The notes: generated by a model not told the origin, from the letters alone. 33,614 bases of DNA from Deltaproteobacteria bacterium (GCA_016874915.1 VGSW01000022.1:1-33614), one strand, 5' to 3'; positions 7,240 to 16,255 are shown, counted from the stretch's first letter. Numbers and translations: made by a program.

Positions 7240-7456
7240 TTATAGTTTTCCGTTTTCCGTTAAAAAGAATTTGATTATTTCTTTAGCTCCGGTTTTTTGA
7301 AATCAGACCTAAGTCCATATACCTATCAAACGGGATTAGGCCGTGGACTACTAAAAAAGCCCCCTCCCCTGAGGGGTTTTGGGGGAGGGTGGTGAAAATA
7401 TACAACCACCATACTGAAACAATTTCGCCACCCCCACCCCAGCCCTCCCCCCTCCA
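7240..7456. other. Non-coding gap with short repeats, left part
   Basis: No gene is supported in 7240-7847. This left part has a short TTTTCCG repeat at 7243-7260 and a C/G-rich inverted pair: CCCCTCCCCTGAGGGG with GGGGGAGGGTGG near 7362-7392, against CCACCCCCACCCC near 7429-7441. The related CCCTCNAGGGG motif recurs in the insertion inside the P-ATPase gene. The right part after 7650 holds no recognisable feature. Confidence 0.5.
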
Positions 7457-7650
7457 GGGCATAAGCGCTAACTTAACATTAAATCGAATGAATTATGGCA
7501 ATTGATGTCATTCTGAGCGAAGCGAAGAATCTCTAATTTATCAGGCAATTACGAGATTCTTCACTTCGCTTCGCTCCGTTCAGAATGACAAAAAACTAAC
7601 CATTTTTTAAGAATTATCTGTCAAAATTTACTAAGTTAGCGCTTATGCCC
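7457..7650. repeat. Nested inverted repeat with GTCATTCTGAGCG core
   Basis: The outer arms are a perfect 19-bp inverted pair (7457-7475 with 7632-7650, GGGCATAAGCGCTAACTTA). Inside sits a second near-palindrome (7506-7590) with arms TGTCATTCTGAGCGAAGCGA / CGCTTCGCT...CAGAATGACA. The inner motif recurs at 16288-16359. There is no ORF, so it is a non-autonomous palindromic (MITE/REP-like) element, or one inserted inside another. Confidence 0.85.
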
Positions 7651-7847
7651 CTCCAGGGGGAGGGAGAGTTTGTTCACCCTTGAACATCAATAAATCTAAA
7701 CTTTGGTTCTTTTCCGGAGCAAAAGCAATAATCGAAAAAAGAATTTAGTCCAAACCCCGCCCATATATGCCCTTCCTTTTCTGCAAATAAGCACTATATT
7801 TTGAAAATAAATTAGTCCCTTAACTCCGCCAATCATGGGCTAACGGA

Positions 7848-8369
7848 ATGAAACCGGTGATACTTTCCATGGTTAACTGGGTTTTTTGGGTAATAACCTT
7901 ACCCCTGATTTACGCACTTCCTTCCAATGCCGGCGACAAACCAGTGGCGGGGTGGGTGGAGAAGGTTCGCATCTATCCCGGCAATCTCGTGGTGGAGGCC
8001 AAGCTGGATACCGGCGCCCAAACCTGTTCCCTTCATGCCACTAAATTGAAGGAGTTCAAAAAAAACGGGGAACCGTGGGTCCGCTTTGAGGTGGACAATA
8101 AGCAGGGCGGAAAAGCCATCCTGGAGCGGAAAGTTATCCGGACGGCGGCCATCAAGCGGCACTTTGCCGGGTCACAGCGCCGCCCCGTGGTCCGGTTAGG
8201 GATTTGTCTGGGAAACATCTATCGGGAAACCGAGGTCAATCTCATCGACCGCAGTGGATTTCAATACCGGATGCTCATCGGACGCAGCTTCCTGGAAGGC
8301 CAAGTGGTAATCGACCCAGGCCTCAAGTATCAGCTTGAACCACAGTGCAGGCAGCCCAACCTTGAATAA
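7848..8369 (+). CDS. Exported RimB-type retropepsin-like 'ATP-dependent zinc protease' homologue
   Basis: 173 residues with a signal peptide (MKPVILSMVNWVFWVITLPL, cut near NAG). The motif EAKLDTGAQTCSLHA (Asp54-Thr-Gly-Ala) is the single DTGA aspartic-protease signature of the COG4067/PF05618 family, long labelled RimK-associated zinc protease. A second conserved part, YRMLIGRSFLEGQVVIDPG, is the usual C-terminal strand pair. The family is known to sit with RimK-like ATP-grasp ligases. Here it is the first of three overlapping genes and is exported, so it probably trims or cleaves an envelope peptide made or handled by the next two proteins; the substrate is unknown. Confidence 0.82.
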   Translation: MKPVILSMVNWVFWVITLPLIYALPSNAGDKPVAGWVEKVRIYPGNLVVEAKLDTGAQTCSLHATKLKEFKKNGEPWVRFEVDNKQGGKAILERKVIRTAAIKRHFAGSQRRPVVRLGICLGNIYRETEVNLIDRSGFQYRMLIGRSFLEGQVVIDPGLKYQLEPQCRQPNLE

Positions 8370-9888
8370 GCTCCATCTTTACCTGTTAGCCCTGGGGCTC
8401 ACCGCAGTGGGCCTGGCGCTGTTCGTATACAAGGCCCTGGTGTTGAATTTTCCCCTGGTCCCCGGGGAAGTCTCCGAAATCTGGAAGGTGGAGACCAAAA
8501 TCACTTTCGCGGCCCTCAATGAACCCATAAAAGTCTCCGTTTATCTTCCCCGGTACACCGCGCCTTACGTCGTTACGGATGAAGCCTTCGTTTCCCGGGG
8601 TTATGGCATCAGCACCACGACGGATGAGGTTAACCGCCAGGCCGTGTGGACCATTCGCAAGGCCCGGGGACAACAGACCCTGTATTACCAGGCGGAAGTG
8701 CGGCGGGTGGACCAGAAGGAGCCTCTTACCGCCCCCCAGCCCCCGAAAATCGAGAAGCCCCGGTGGGAAGGCGCGGACCTGGCCGCAGCCGAATCCCTGG
8801 TGGCGGAAATCCGCCGGAAGTCCGCGGATACCGAGAGTCTGGTGGCTAACCTGTTCCGGCTCCTGAATCTCCCCCAGGCGGATCACAACGTCCAGGCGCT
8901 GCTGGCCCGGCAAGCCTCGGAATCTGCCAAGGTGGACCTGGCCACCCAACTCCTGGCCCTGGCGGATATTCCGGCATGGGTGGTGCACGGCGTCCACCTG
9001 AAGGAAGATAAGGAGGCCGCCCTGGTCCACTGGCTGGAAGTGTTCGACGGCAAACAATGGCGCGCCTTTAATCCGGCCACCGGCGGCCCGGGGGTTCCCA
9101 AGGACTTTCTCCCCTGGTGGCGGGGACCGTACCCTCTGGTGCAACTCAAGGGCGGCGAAAGACTTCACGTGGTGCTGTCCGCAACCCGGAACCTGGAAGA
9201 AGCCATCGAGTCCGCGGTGGTGCGGGGCCGCCTGACCAAGCCCTTTCTCCAAAAGTTCTCTCTCCTGAGCCTTCCCGTGCTCTCCCAAAAGGTGTACCGG
9301 GTGCTCCTGATGGTGCCGGTGGGAGCCTTTTTGCTGGTGATTTTGCGCAACGTCATCGGCCTCAGCACCTTCGGAACTTTTATGCCGGTGTTGATCGCCC
9401 TGGCCTTTCGGGAAACCCACCTCCTGGGGGGGGTCATTCTCTTCAGCCTGATGGTGGGACTGGGCTTAATCGTCCGGTTCTATCTGGACTATTTAAAATT
9501 GCTCCTGGTGCCTCGTCTGGCCGCAGTGCTTATCGTGGTGGTGATCCTCATGGTCCTGGTGAGCATGGTCACCCACAAGCTGGGCTGGGAAACAGGTCTG
9601 TCCGTGGCTCTCTTTCCCATGGTGATTATGACCATGACCATTGAACGGATGACCATCGTCTGGGAGGAGCGGGGTCCGGCGGAAGCCCTCAAGCAAGGGG
9701 TGGGCAGCCTCCTCGCGGCCGCCCTCATTTATCTGGTCATCCACAACCGTCACGTGCAGCACCTGGTTTTTCTCTTTCCCGAACTGCTGCTGGTTTTGCT
9801 GGCCGGGACCGTGTTGCTGGGACGCTATTGCGGCTACCGTTTGTTAGAGATGCCCCGTTTCCGGGCTCTGGTAAAAGGAAAGTCCTGA
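8362..9888 (+). CDS. Inactive transglutaminase fused to seven membrane helices
   Basis: About 508 residues. I use the TTG at 8362, which overlaps the upstream stop by 8 nt; TTG at 8335 is also possible and neither has a strong ribosome site. It has one N-terminal membrane helix (LYLLALGLTAVGLALFVYKAL), a periplasmic region of about 300 residues with a transglutaminase-like fold (ALADIPAWVVHGVHL, WLEVFDGKQWRAFNPATGG) that lacks an obvious catalytic Cys, then a C-terminal polytopic part with about seven helices (from VYRVLLMVPVGAFLLVIL to the end). This matches the known inactive-transglutaminase-7TM architecture (PF14400/PF14402) that co-occurs with RimB-like proteases and ATP-grasp ligases. 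Likely role: binding or moving a peptide across the inner membrane (inference). Confidence 0.82.
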   Translation: MNKLHLYLLALGLTAVGLALFVYKALVLNFPLVPGEVSEIWKVETKITFAALNEPIKVSVYLPRYTAPYVVTDEAFVSRGYGISTTTDEVNRQAVWTIRKARGQQTLYYQAEVRRVDQKEPLTAPQPPKIEKPRWEGADLAAAESLVAEIRRKSADTESLVANLFRLLNLPQADHNVQALLARQASESAKVDLATQLLALADIPAWVVHGVHLKEDKEAALVHWLEVFDGKQWRAFNPATGGPGVPKDFLPWWRGPYPLVQLKGGERLHVVLSATRNLEEAIESAVVRGRLTKPFLQKFSLLSLPVLSQKVYRVLLMVPVGAFLLVILRNVIGLSTFGTFMPVLIALAFRETHLLGGVILFSLMVGLGLIVRFYLDYLKLLLVPRLAAVLIVVVILMVLVSMVTHKLGWETGLSVALFPMVIMTMTIERMTIVWEERGPAEALKQGVGSLLAAALIYLVIHNRHVQHLVFLFPELLLVLLAGTVLLGRYCGYRLLEMPRFRALVKGKS

Positions 9889-10838
9889 TGTGGAACCTGG
9901 CCCGGCAGCTTGCCGCCTTGGGAGTCCTGGGCATCAACCGGCGCAACGCCGACTTCACTCTGGCGCACAATCCCCGTCGGCTGTATCCCCTGGTGGATAA
10001 CAAGCTTCAGACCAAAAGCATCGCGGCCCAAGCCGGCATTCCGATTCCGGAGCTATACGGCGTCATCGAGACCGAATACCAGGTGCGCCATTTGCCGGAG
10101 CTGCTCTCCAAGCACCCGGATTTTGTCATCAAACCCGCCCGGGGCAGCGGCGGCGACGGCATCCTGGTAATCGCCGGACGGGCCCATGACCGGTACCGGA
10201 CCGTAAGCGGCTATACCATAACTCAGGATGAACTGGCCCACCAGGTGTTCGATATCCTGAGCGGGCTGTACAGCCTGGGAGGCCTGAGTGATCAGGCCAT
10301 GATCGAATACCGGGTCCAGTTTGATCCCATTTTCGAACCCATAACCTATCATGGAGCGCCGGACATTCGCATCATCGTGTACCTGGGGGTTCCGGTGATG
10401 GCCATGCTGCGCCTCCCCACCCGGGCCTCCAATGGGAAGGCCAATCTGCACCAGGGCGCGCTGGGGGTGGGCCTTGACCTGGCCACGGGGGCCACCCTGG
10501 CCACCGCAGTGTGCCGCCAGGAAATCCTCATGGAACATCCTGATACCGGAGACAGCCTGGATGGCTTGGAAATCCCCCATTGGGAGGACCTACTGCGCCT
10601 GGCGGCCCGGTGTTATGAGGTCTCCGGATTGGGATACCTGGGGGTGGACATCGTCCTGGACCGGTTTAAAGGCCCCCTGCTCCTGGAATTGAACGCCCGG
10701 CCCGGCCTCGCCATCCAGATAGCCAACGGGGCCGGTCTGCTGCCTCGAGTGAGACTGGTGGATGAGTGCCACCAGGCCCTGGATGGCGTAGAGGCGCGCC
10801 TGGCCTTTGCCCGGGAACATTTTGCAGTTAGCAGTTAG
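9888..10838 (+). CDS. RimK-related ATP-grasp, alpha-L-glutamate ligase-like protein
   Basis: 316 residues from the ATG at 9888, which shares one base with the upstream TGA (TGATG) and has AAAGGAA before it; a TTG-type start at 9828 is rejected. ATP-grasp signatures: DNKLQTKSIAAQAGIPIPELYG (N-subdomain), FVIKPARGSGGDGILVI (ATP-binding loop with Lys), VDIVLDR and LLLELNARPGLAIQIANG (metal-binding Glu/Asn of the C-subdomain). It fits the 'alpha-L-glutamate ligase-like' family, which joins an amino acid to a carboxylate using ATP. It is cytosolic, the third gene of the coupled set, and probably makes the peptide bond that the exported partner processes. The final residues AVSS and the TAG stop are encoded by heptamer repeat DNA (GCAGTTAGCAGTTAG). 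Confidence 0.85.
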   Translation: MWNLARQLAALGVLGINRRNADFTLAHNPRRLYPLVDNKLQTKSIAAQAGIPIPELYGVIETEYQVRHLPELLSKHPDFVIKPARGSGGDGILVIAGRAHDRYRTVSGYTITQDELAHQVFDILSGLYSLGGLSDQAMIEYRVQFDPIFEPITYHGAPDIRIIVYLGVPVMAMLRLPTRASNGKANLHQGALGVGLDLATGATLATAVCRQEILMEHPDTGDSLDGLEIPHWEDLLRLAARCYEVSGLGYLGVDIVLDRFKGPLLLELNARPGLAIQIANGAGLLPRVRLVDECHQALDGVEARLAFAREHFAVSS

Positions 10839-10918
10839 CAGTTGGCTGTTGGCAGTAATCAGTGAGGTGGACTATGTAAACAACTGGAAACTGAAAACCT
10901 AAAACCGAAAACCGTTTT
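10823..10918. repeat. 7-bp repeats overlapping the ATP-grasp stop codon
   Basis: GCAGTTA/GCTGTTG units begin inside the last codons of the ATP-grasp gene (10823-10862). They are followed by ACTGGAA, CTGAAAA and CCGAAAA units (10878-10916). Confidence 0.85.
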
Positions 10919-11004
10919 TTAATGGCATTTTTTCAAAAATCAGATAAATTTTAACATTTAGTCCCAATGAAGATATCCGGCCTGCGGGCCGCATGAGGCG
11001 AGTA

Positions 11005-11244
11005 ATGAAAAAAGACATCCATCCCAACTACGTTCAGGCCAAGGTGCGTTGCGCCTGCGGTCATGAGTTTCTCACCGGCTCCACCAAGGAGCACATCCGG
11101 GTGGAGATCTGCTCCAAGTGCCATCCCTTCTTCACCGGCAAGCAAAAACTGGTGGACACCGCCGGGCGGGTGGAGCGGTTCCGCCGCAAGTACGCCCATT
11201 TGGAAGGAAAGAAGGAAACCAAGGAATCCGGCCCGGCGGCATGA
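11005..11244 (+). CDS. rpmE: 50S ribosomal protein L31, zinc-binding form
   Basis: 79 residues from the ATG at 11005 ([16 protein letters not shown]), with GAGGCG 4 nt upstream; an ATG four codons earlier is less likely. The zinc motif is present (CAC, then [19 protein letters not shown]), so this is the Cys-containing L31 class rather than the zinc-free paralogue. It overlaps the next gene by 4 nt (ATGA). rpmE followed by a DUF1385 gene is a common arrangement; the prfA/prmC genes that often follow are absent here. Confidence 0.96.
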   Translation: MKKDIHPNYVQAKVRCACGHEFLTGSTKEHIRVEICSKCHPFFTGKQKLVDTAGRVERFRRKYAHLEGKKETKESGPAA

Positions 11245-12188
11245 ACCACGGGGAACCCTCCCTGCCGGTGGGCGGCCAGGCGGTGTTGGAGGGAGTGATG
11301 ATGCGCTCCCCCCATGCCATGGCCATTGCGGTCCGGCGTCCCAATGGCACCGTGGTCCTCAAGGACGAACCTTACGTCTCCCTGGGCGAGCGCTATCCCC
11401 TGCTGAAGCGCCCCTTTCTTCGGGGCCCCGTGGTGCTGCTGGAGGCCCTGGTCACCGGCGTCAAGGCCCTGACCTTTTCGGCCCAGGCCGCCCTGGAGGA
11501 AGAAGGCCAGGAGGAACAGCCTCTGGGCTGGGGCAGCCTCACCCTTACCCTGGGCGGGGCTTTTCTGCTGGCCTTCGTTTTTTTCGGGTTCCTGCCCCAC
11601 TGGCTCAGCGGCCTGGCCGGCCATCTTATCGGGAGCCCTCTCACCCCCGCGGACTTTTCCTTTCACGTCATCGACGGGATTATCAAACTGGTCTTTATTC
11701 TCCTTTATATCTGGGGCATCTCCTTCATCCGGGACATTCGCCGGGTTTTTGAGTATCACGGTGCGGAGCACAAGTCCATCTGCGCTTACGAGGCCGGGGA
11801 ACCCTTGGAAGTGGCCCAGGCCCGGAGCCACACCACCTGCCACCCCCGCTGCGGCACCTCCTTCATCCTGGTGGTGCTCCTGGTGAGCCTGCTGGTTTTC
11901 ACCGTCTTTTTTCCGCTGTTTCCTCCTCTGACCCGCACCGGACTGGTGAACAACTTCATCCAGGTGTTGATAAAGGTGGGACTCATGTTTCCCATCGCTG
12001 CCATTTCTTACGAGATCATTCGGTGGGGCGGCCGGCACGTGCACAGCCCCCTGGCCCGGGCGCTGTTGTGGCCCGGATTGGCCACCCAACGCCTCACCGC
12101 CCTGGAGCCCGACGACTCCCAACTGGAAGTGGCGCTAATCGCCCTGAAAGCAGTCCTGGCCCGGGAAACCCAGGCCAAGCCCGCCTGA
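11241..12188 (+). CDS. DUF1385 (YqhQ-like) integral membrane protein
   Basis: 315 residues from the ATG at 11241, overlapping rpmE. The N-terminus [23 protein letters not shown] is the family signature. Membrane helices are predicted at ~98-120, ~143-162, ~207-227 and ~236-258. Conserved [17 protein letters not shown] (~171-187) and [12 protein letters not shown] (~197-208), rich in His and Cys, suggest a metal site at the membrane. The function of DUF1385 is not established; only its link to rpmE is well conserved. It is followed directly by the longest heptamer array in the window. Confidence 0.9.
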   Translation: MNHGEPSLPVGGQAVLEGVMMRSPHAMAIAVRRPNGTVVLKDEPYVSLGERYPLLKRPFLRGPVVLLEALVTGVKALTFSAQAALEEEGQEEQPLGWGSLTLTLGGAFLLAFVFFGFLPHWLSGLAGHLIGSPLTPADFSFHVIDGIIKLVFILLYIWGISFIRDIRRVFEYHGAEHKSICAYEAGEPLEVAQARSHTTCHPRCGTSFILVVLLVSLLVFTVFFPLFPPLTRTGLVNNFIQVLIKVGLMFPIAAISYEIIRWGGRHVHSPLARALLWPGLATQRLTALEPDDSQLEVALIALKAVLARETQAKPA

Positions 12189-12192
12189 TAAG

Positions 12193-12342
12193 AGTTTTTA
12201 GTTTTTAGTTTTCAGTTTTCAGTTTTCGGATAACAATGATTTATTGAGAACTGAGAACTGGGAACTGAGAACTGACAACTGGGAACTGAGAACTGAGAAC
12301 TGACAACTGGTCACTGAAACTGGTCACTGATTACTGGTCACT
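12193..12342. repeat. Longest heptamer array (AGTTTTT/AGTTTTC, then GAACTGA, GACAACT, GGTCACT)
   Basis: About 150 bp of nearly uninterrupted 7-bp period repeats. AGTTTTT/CAGTTTT copies come first (12193-12229), then some ten GAACTGA/GAACTGG/GACAACT copies, then ACTGGTC/ACTGATT copies to 12342. The strand bias flips in the middle, giving a potential long imperfect hairpin (CAGTTTTC against GAACTGAG-like units). It fills the gap between the DUF1385 and DUF72 genes. Confidence 0.88.
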
Positions 12343-12376
12343 TTACAGGCCCCTCACTTAACACTTCCTGACTTCT

Positions 12377-13222
12377 ATGTTACGCATCGGCCCCGCGGGA
12401 TGGGATTACCAGGACTGGCAGGGGGTGGTGTATCCTCCGGGGCTTAAGGGCACGGACCGCCTCACTTCTCTGGCCGGATGGTTTGACGTGGTGGAGATCA
12501 ACGTCACTTTTTACCGGCCTATCACTTCGGATATAGCCCGGCGCTGGTTGGACGCGGTGGCCGGCTCGCCGGATTTCCGCTTCACCGCCAAGCTGTGGCA
12601 AGTCTTTACGCACGAGAGAAAATTGGCGGCCCCGGAGATGGCCCAGTTCCGTGAAGGACTGGAGCCCATGCTCCAGGGCCGCCGCCTGGGAGTGCTCCTG
12701 GCCCAATTCCCCTATTCTTTCCATAATACCGAAGAGAATCGCAAATATCTGGTGGACCTGAAGGCCCGGCTGCCGGAGTACCCCCTGGCGGTGGAGGTGC
12801 GCCATCGATCCTGGCAGCAGCGGGCCGTGCGGGAGTTTCTTACGGAAGCGGGGCTGGATTTCTGCAACATCGACCAGCCTCTGGTCTCCTACCCCATGGG
12901 CGCCACCCGCTGGGTCACCGGGGCCCGGGGCTATTTGCGCTGCCATGGGCGGCGAAAAGATGCCTGGTTTGAGTTCGGGGAGGACCGGGGGGCGCGGTAC
13001 GATTACCTGTATGCGCCGGAGGAACTGGAAGAGTTGGCCGGGCGGGTTAAGGAGCTGGCCGAGAAGGCCCTGGAGGTTTATGTCATCTTCAACAACCATC
13101 CCGCGGGCCAGGCCGTGGCCAACGCCCTGGAGTTGGCTTATCGACTGCAAGGGCGGAAATTTCCCCTGCCTCCATGCCTCACTGCGGCATTCCCATCTTT
13201 AACCGCATTAAAGGCGTCATAA
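12377..13222 (+). CDS. DUF72 (YecE-like) TIM-barrel protein
   Basis: 281 residues. The opening LRIGPAGWDYQDWQGVVYPPG and the segments FDVVEINVTFYRPI, FRFTAKLWQVFTHERK, RLGVLLAQFPYSFH, YPLAVEVRHRSW, ARGYLRCHGRR and VYVIFNNHPAGQAVANALEL match the DUF72 family. Biochemical function is not settled; structures show a TIM barrel resembling endonuclease/isomerase folds. Its stop codon abuts, with no gap, the stop of the convergent P-type ATPase tail. Confidence 0.92.
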   Translation: MLRIGPAGWDYQDWQGVVYPPGLKGTDRLTSLAGWFDVVEINVTFYRPITSDIARRWLDAVAGSPDFRFTAKLWQVFTHERKLAAPEMAQFREGLEPMLQGRRLGVLLAQFPYSFHNTEENRKYLVDLKARLPEYPLAVEVRHRSWQQRAVREFLTEAGLDFCNIDQPLVSYPMGATRWVTGARGYLRCHGRRKDAWFEFGEDRGARYDYLYAPEELEELAGRVKELAEKALEVYVIFNNHPAGQAVANALELAYRLQGRKFPLPPCLTAAFPSLTALKAS

Positions 13223-16098
13223 TTAGTGGCCCCGAGCCTCCCTCCTCAGCCCCCACTTGGCCAACTCCACCACCGGGATCAGGGGCAGGCTCACCGCCGC
13301 GGCCAGTAGCCAATCCTTCAGGCTCAGGGACGCGGTGTGAAATAGTCGGCCCAGGGGCGGCCACTGCACCACCGCCGCGATGACGAGCAGAGAAAATATC
13401 ACCGCGGCCACCAGGAACCGGTTCCTGAAAAACCCCACGGTGAAGAGCGAATGGTAGTCGTGGCGGCAATTGAAGGCGTTCACCATCTCACAGAGCACGA
13501 AACCGATGAACACCATGGTCTGGGCATGAGTCAGGGTGGCCTGGTAGCTGTCATGCCCTCCGCGGGGTTCCAATAAAAATAATAATAAAAGACCCCAACC
13601 AGGGTCAGAAACATATAAAGGGAAATCACCCCCAAAAGGATGTTGACCGACGGGGTGAACACCCCCTCATCGGGACTGCGAGGCGGCCTCTGCATGATGT
13701 CCGGCGCCTTGGGGTCCACCCCCAGGGCCAGGGCCGGCAGGCCGTCGGTGGTGAGATTGACCATGAGGATCTGGATGGCCACCAGGGGGAGCGGCATGCC
13801 CATGAAAAAGGCGCCGGTGAGGACGAAGATCTCCGCCAGGTTGCAGCTCAACAGGAAAATCAGGTACTTCTTGATGTTGTCAAAGATGGCCCGGCCTTCT
13901 TCCACCGCGGCCACCAGGGTGGCGAAATTATCGTCCGCCAGGATCATGGCCGCGGTCTCCTTGGTGACTTCCGTGCCGGTGATGCCCATGGCCACCCCGA
14001 TGTCAGCCCGTTTCAAGGCCGGGGCGTCGTTCACCCCATCGCCGGTCATGGCCACGATGTCGCCCTGGTCTTTGAGGACGTTCACCAGGCGCAGCTTGTG
14101 CTCCGGCGCCACCCGGGCGAAGACCCGGACCTCTTTCAGGATCTCCTTCAATTCTTCGTCGCTTAATCGGTTAAATTCCGCGCCGGTGATTACCCGGTAG
14201 TGGCTAGTGGTCAGTGGCCAGTGGCCAGTTTTTTGAATGTTCCCTTTTAACCCATTTTCTTTTAAGCTCTGGCTGATTACTGGCCCCTGGTTTTCACCCC
14301 CACCCTGGCCGTCCCCCCTCAAGGGGGAGGGTGAATATGGAACTTCCCCCTGGGGTTCCACTAAACCGATTTCCCGGGCGACAGCCCCGGCCGTGTCCGG
14401 ATGGTCGCCGGTGACCATGATCACCCGGATGCCGGCCCGATGGCATTTGGCAACGGCGGACGCGGCTTCAGGCCGGGGAGGGTCCATCAGTCCCGCCAGT
14501 CCCACCCACACCAGGTCTTTTTCCACCGTTTCCGGCTCGGGGTCGGGGAGCGCGGCCAGAGGCCGGTAAGCCAGGCCCAGGACCCGCAGGGCCTGCCCCG
14601 CCATCTTACCGGCCTGCTTTAGGATCTCATTCCGGTCCGCTTCGGTCAGCGCCCTTTCCCCCTCCCGCTCCCGAATCCTCGCGCTCCGGGCCAGCACCCC
14701 CTCCGGCGCCCCTTTGACGTAAGCCCAGAATCTGCCTTGTTCCCGGTGCATGGTGGTCATCATCTGGCGCTCCGAGGCAAAAGGGATCTCACCCACCCGG
14801 GGCAGCTCCAGACCGAGCTTAAAGGGATCAATCCCGGCCTTGCGCCCCAGGGCGGCCAGCGCGCCTTCGGTGGGATCGCCCCGGAGTTTCCAGGCGCCGC
14901 CTTCCTCTTCCAGACACGCGTCATTGCACAGCAGCGCGATGCGGGCCGCCTGCTGCAGGACCGAATCGGAGGTGGGGTCCATCTCCCGGCCGTTCTCCAG
15001 GAACGCCCCCGCCGGCTCATAACCCATGCCGGTGACTTCCAGGTCCCGGCCGTCCAGGAAGACCCGGCGGACGGTCATTTCATTCTTGGTAAGCGTCCCG
15101 GTCTTATCGGTGCAAATCACCGTGGTGCAGCCCATAGTCTCCACCGCCGGCAGCCGTTTGACGATGGCGTTTTTTCGGGCCATGCGGGTGGTGCCGATGG
15201 AGAGCGCCCCGGTGACCACCGCCGGAAGAGCCTCGGGCACCGCGGCCACCGCCAGGGAAATGCCCCAGATGAGCATTTCCAGCCAGCCATGCCCCCGGAA
15301 GACCCCCAGGACCGAGGCCCCCGCGGCCACCGCCAGGGCAATGGCGCTTAACACCCGCCCGATCGCGTCCATGCGGGCTTCCAGGGGGGTCTTTTTATCT
15401 TCCATCTGAGCCAGCATCCGGGCAATGCGGCCGAACTCGGTGTTCATGCCGGTGGCCGTGACCACCGCCAGACCCCGGCCATAGGTGATCACCGTGCCGC
15501 CGAATACCATGCACCAACGGTGTCCCAGGGGCGCATCTTCCTGGGGCAAAGGCTCGACCTTTTTAGCCACCGGGGAGGACTCTCCGGTGAGCACCGCTTC
15601 ATCAGCCATGAGATTGAATTGCGACAGCAGGCGCCCGTCCGCGGCCACCCGGTCCCCGGCGTGCAGCGCCAGGAGGTCTCCCGGCGCCACCTCCCGGGCT
15701 GGGATTACCAGCTCCTTGCCTTCCCGGATAACCGCAGCCGTAGGCGCCGCCATCTTCTTTAGGGCCAGGGCGGCCTGCTCCGCGGTGTATTCCTGATAGA
15801 ATCCCAATATGGCGCAGGCCGCCAGGATTCCCAAAATCACCCAGGCATCCAGGTGTTCTCCCAGGAGAAAGGAAATCGCCGTGGCCAGAAGCAAGATCAT
15901 AATCAGAATATTTTTGAATTGCCGCAGCAAGATTTTCAGGGCGGAGATCTTGGGGGCCTCGGCCAACTCATTGTAACCGAAACGCGCCAGACGCTCCGCC
16001 GCCTGGGAGGAAGCCAGGCCGTCCGCCCCGGTTTCCAACAATTTCAAAACCTCTTCAGAAGGCAGGGTATGGTAAGGAACAGGTTCTCCGTTATTCAC
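13223..16098 (-). pseudogene. Ca2+-type P-type ATPase, frameshifted near the 3' end and carrying an internal repeat insertion
   Basis: A GTG start at 16098 (AAAGGGG upstream) opens 855 codons, ending at 13531. The C-terminal transporter domain (VFIGFVLCEMVNAFNCR and four helices) continues in a different frame, 13573-13223. A single -1/+2 shift around 13545-13575 would rejoin them to a normal ~950-residue protein. Motifs: TGES (171-174), PEALPAVV in helix 4, phosphorylation site CTDKTGTLTKNE (Asp331), MTGDGVNDAPALK, and NLTTDGLPALALG in helix 6, all as in PMCA/SERCA-like calcium pumps. A second lesion, about 52 residues between GLVEPQG and RVITGAEF, is repeat-derived. No slippery heptamer is obvious at the frame break, so a genuine mutation or a sequencing error is more likely than programmed frameshifting. 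The 855-residue product would lack helices 8-10. Confidence 0.85.
14195..14350 (-). repeat. Repeat-derived in-frame insertion inside the P-ATPase gene
   Basis: On the + strand this block contains TGGTCAG/TGGCCAG heptamers (14200-14232), then CACCCCCACCCTGGCCGTCC, then a CCCCTCAAGGGGGAGGGTG motif, which look like the intergenic material at 7362-7460. Translated on the minus strand it gives a low-complexity segment (SPSPLRGDGQGGGEN, then KTGHWPLTTSHY). Both edges meet normal ATPase sequence in frame, so it adds about 52 residues near the P/N-domain boundary. Confidence 0.75.
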
Positions 16099-16111
16099 GG
16101 CAAGCCCCTTT

Positions 16112-16186
16112 GCCAGTTGTCAGTTATTGGTGTTTGGGTTAGTAATCGAGTACATATTCACCGAAAACCGGAAAACGGAAACCTGG
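16112..16186. repeat. 7-bp repeats upstream of the P-ATPase gene
   Basis: CAGTTGT/CAGTTAT units (16115-16127) and ACCGAAA/CCGGAAA/ACGGAAA units (16160-16186). Confidence 0.7.
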
Positions 16187-16255
16187 AATATCCCGGCTTC
16201 CCTTGCATCCGGCGGGCTTGATTATTAACATCTGAAATAAATTGTGTTGGACTAG

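Noticed and set aside
8386-9420. 344-codon minus-strand open frame
   Set aside because: It lies wholly opposite the transglutaminase-7TM gene; its translation is rich in Gly, Gln, His and Arg with no domain, typical of a GC-rich antisense shadow.
11061-12122. 353-codon minus-strand open frame
   Set aside because: Antisense to rpmE and the DUF1385 gene, low-complexity composition, no ribosome site.
12193-12342. Possible CRISPR array
   Set aside because: The period is 7 bp with no unique spacers and no cas genes; it is a tandem heptamer array.
13531-13590. Programmed -1 frameshift in the P-ATPase gene
   Set aside because: No slippery heptamer in the correct phase and no clear stimulating structure; mutation or sequence error is simpler.
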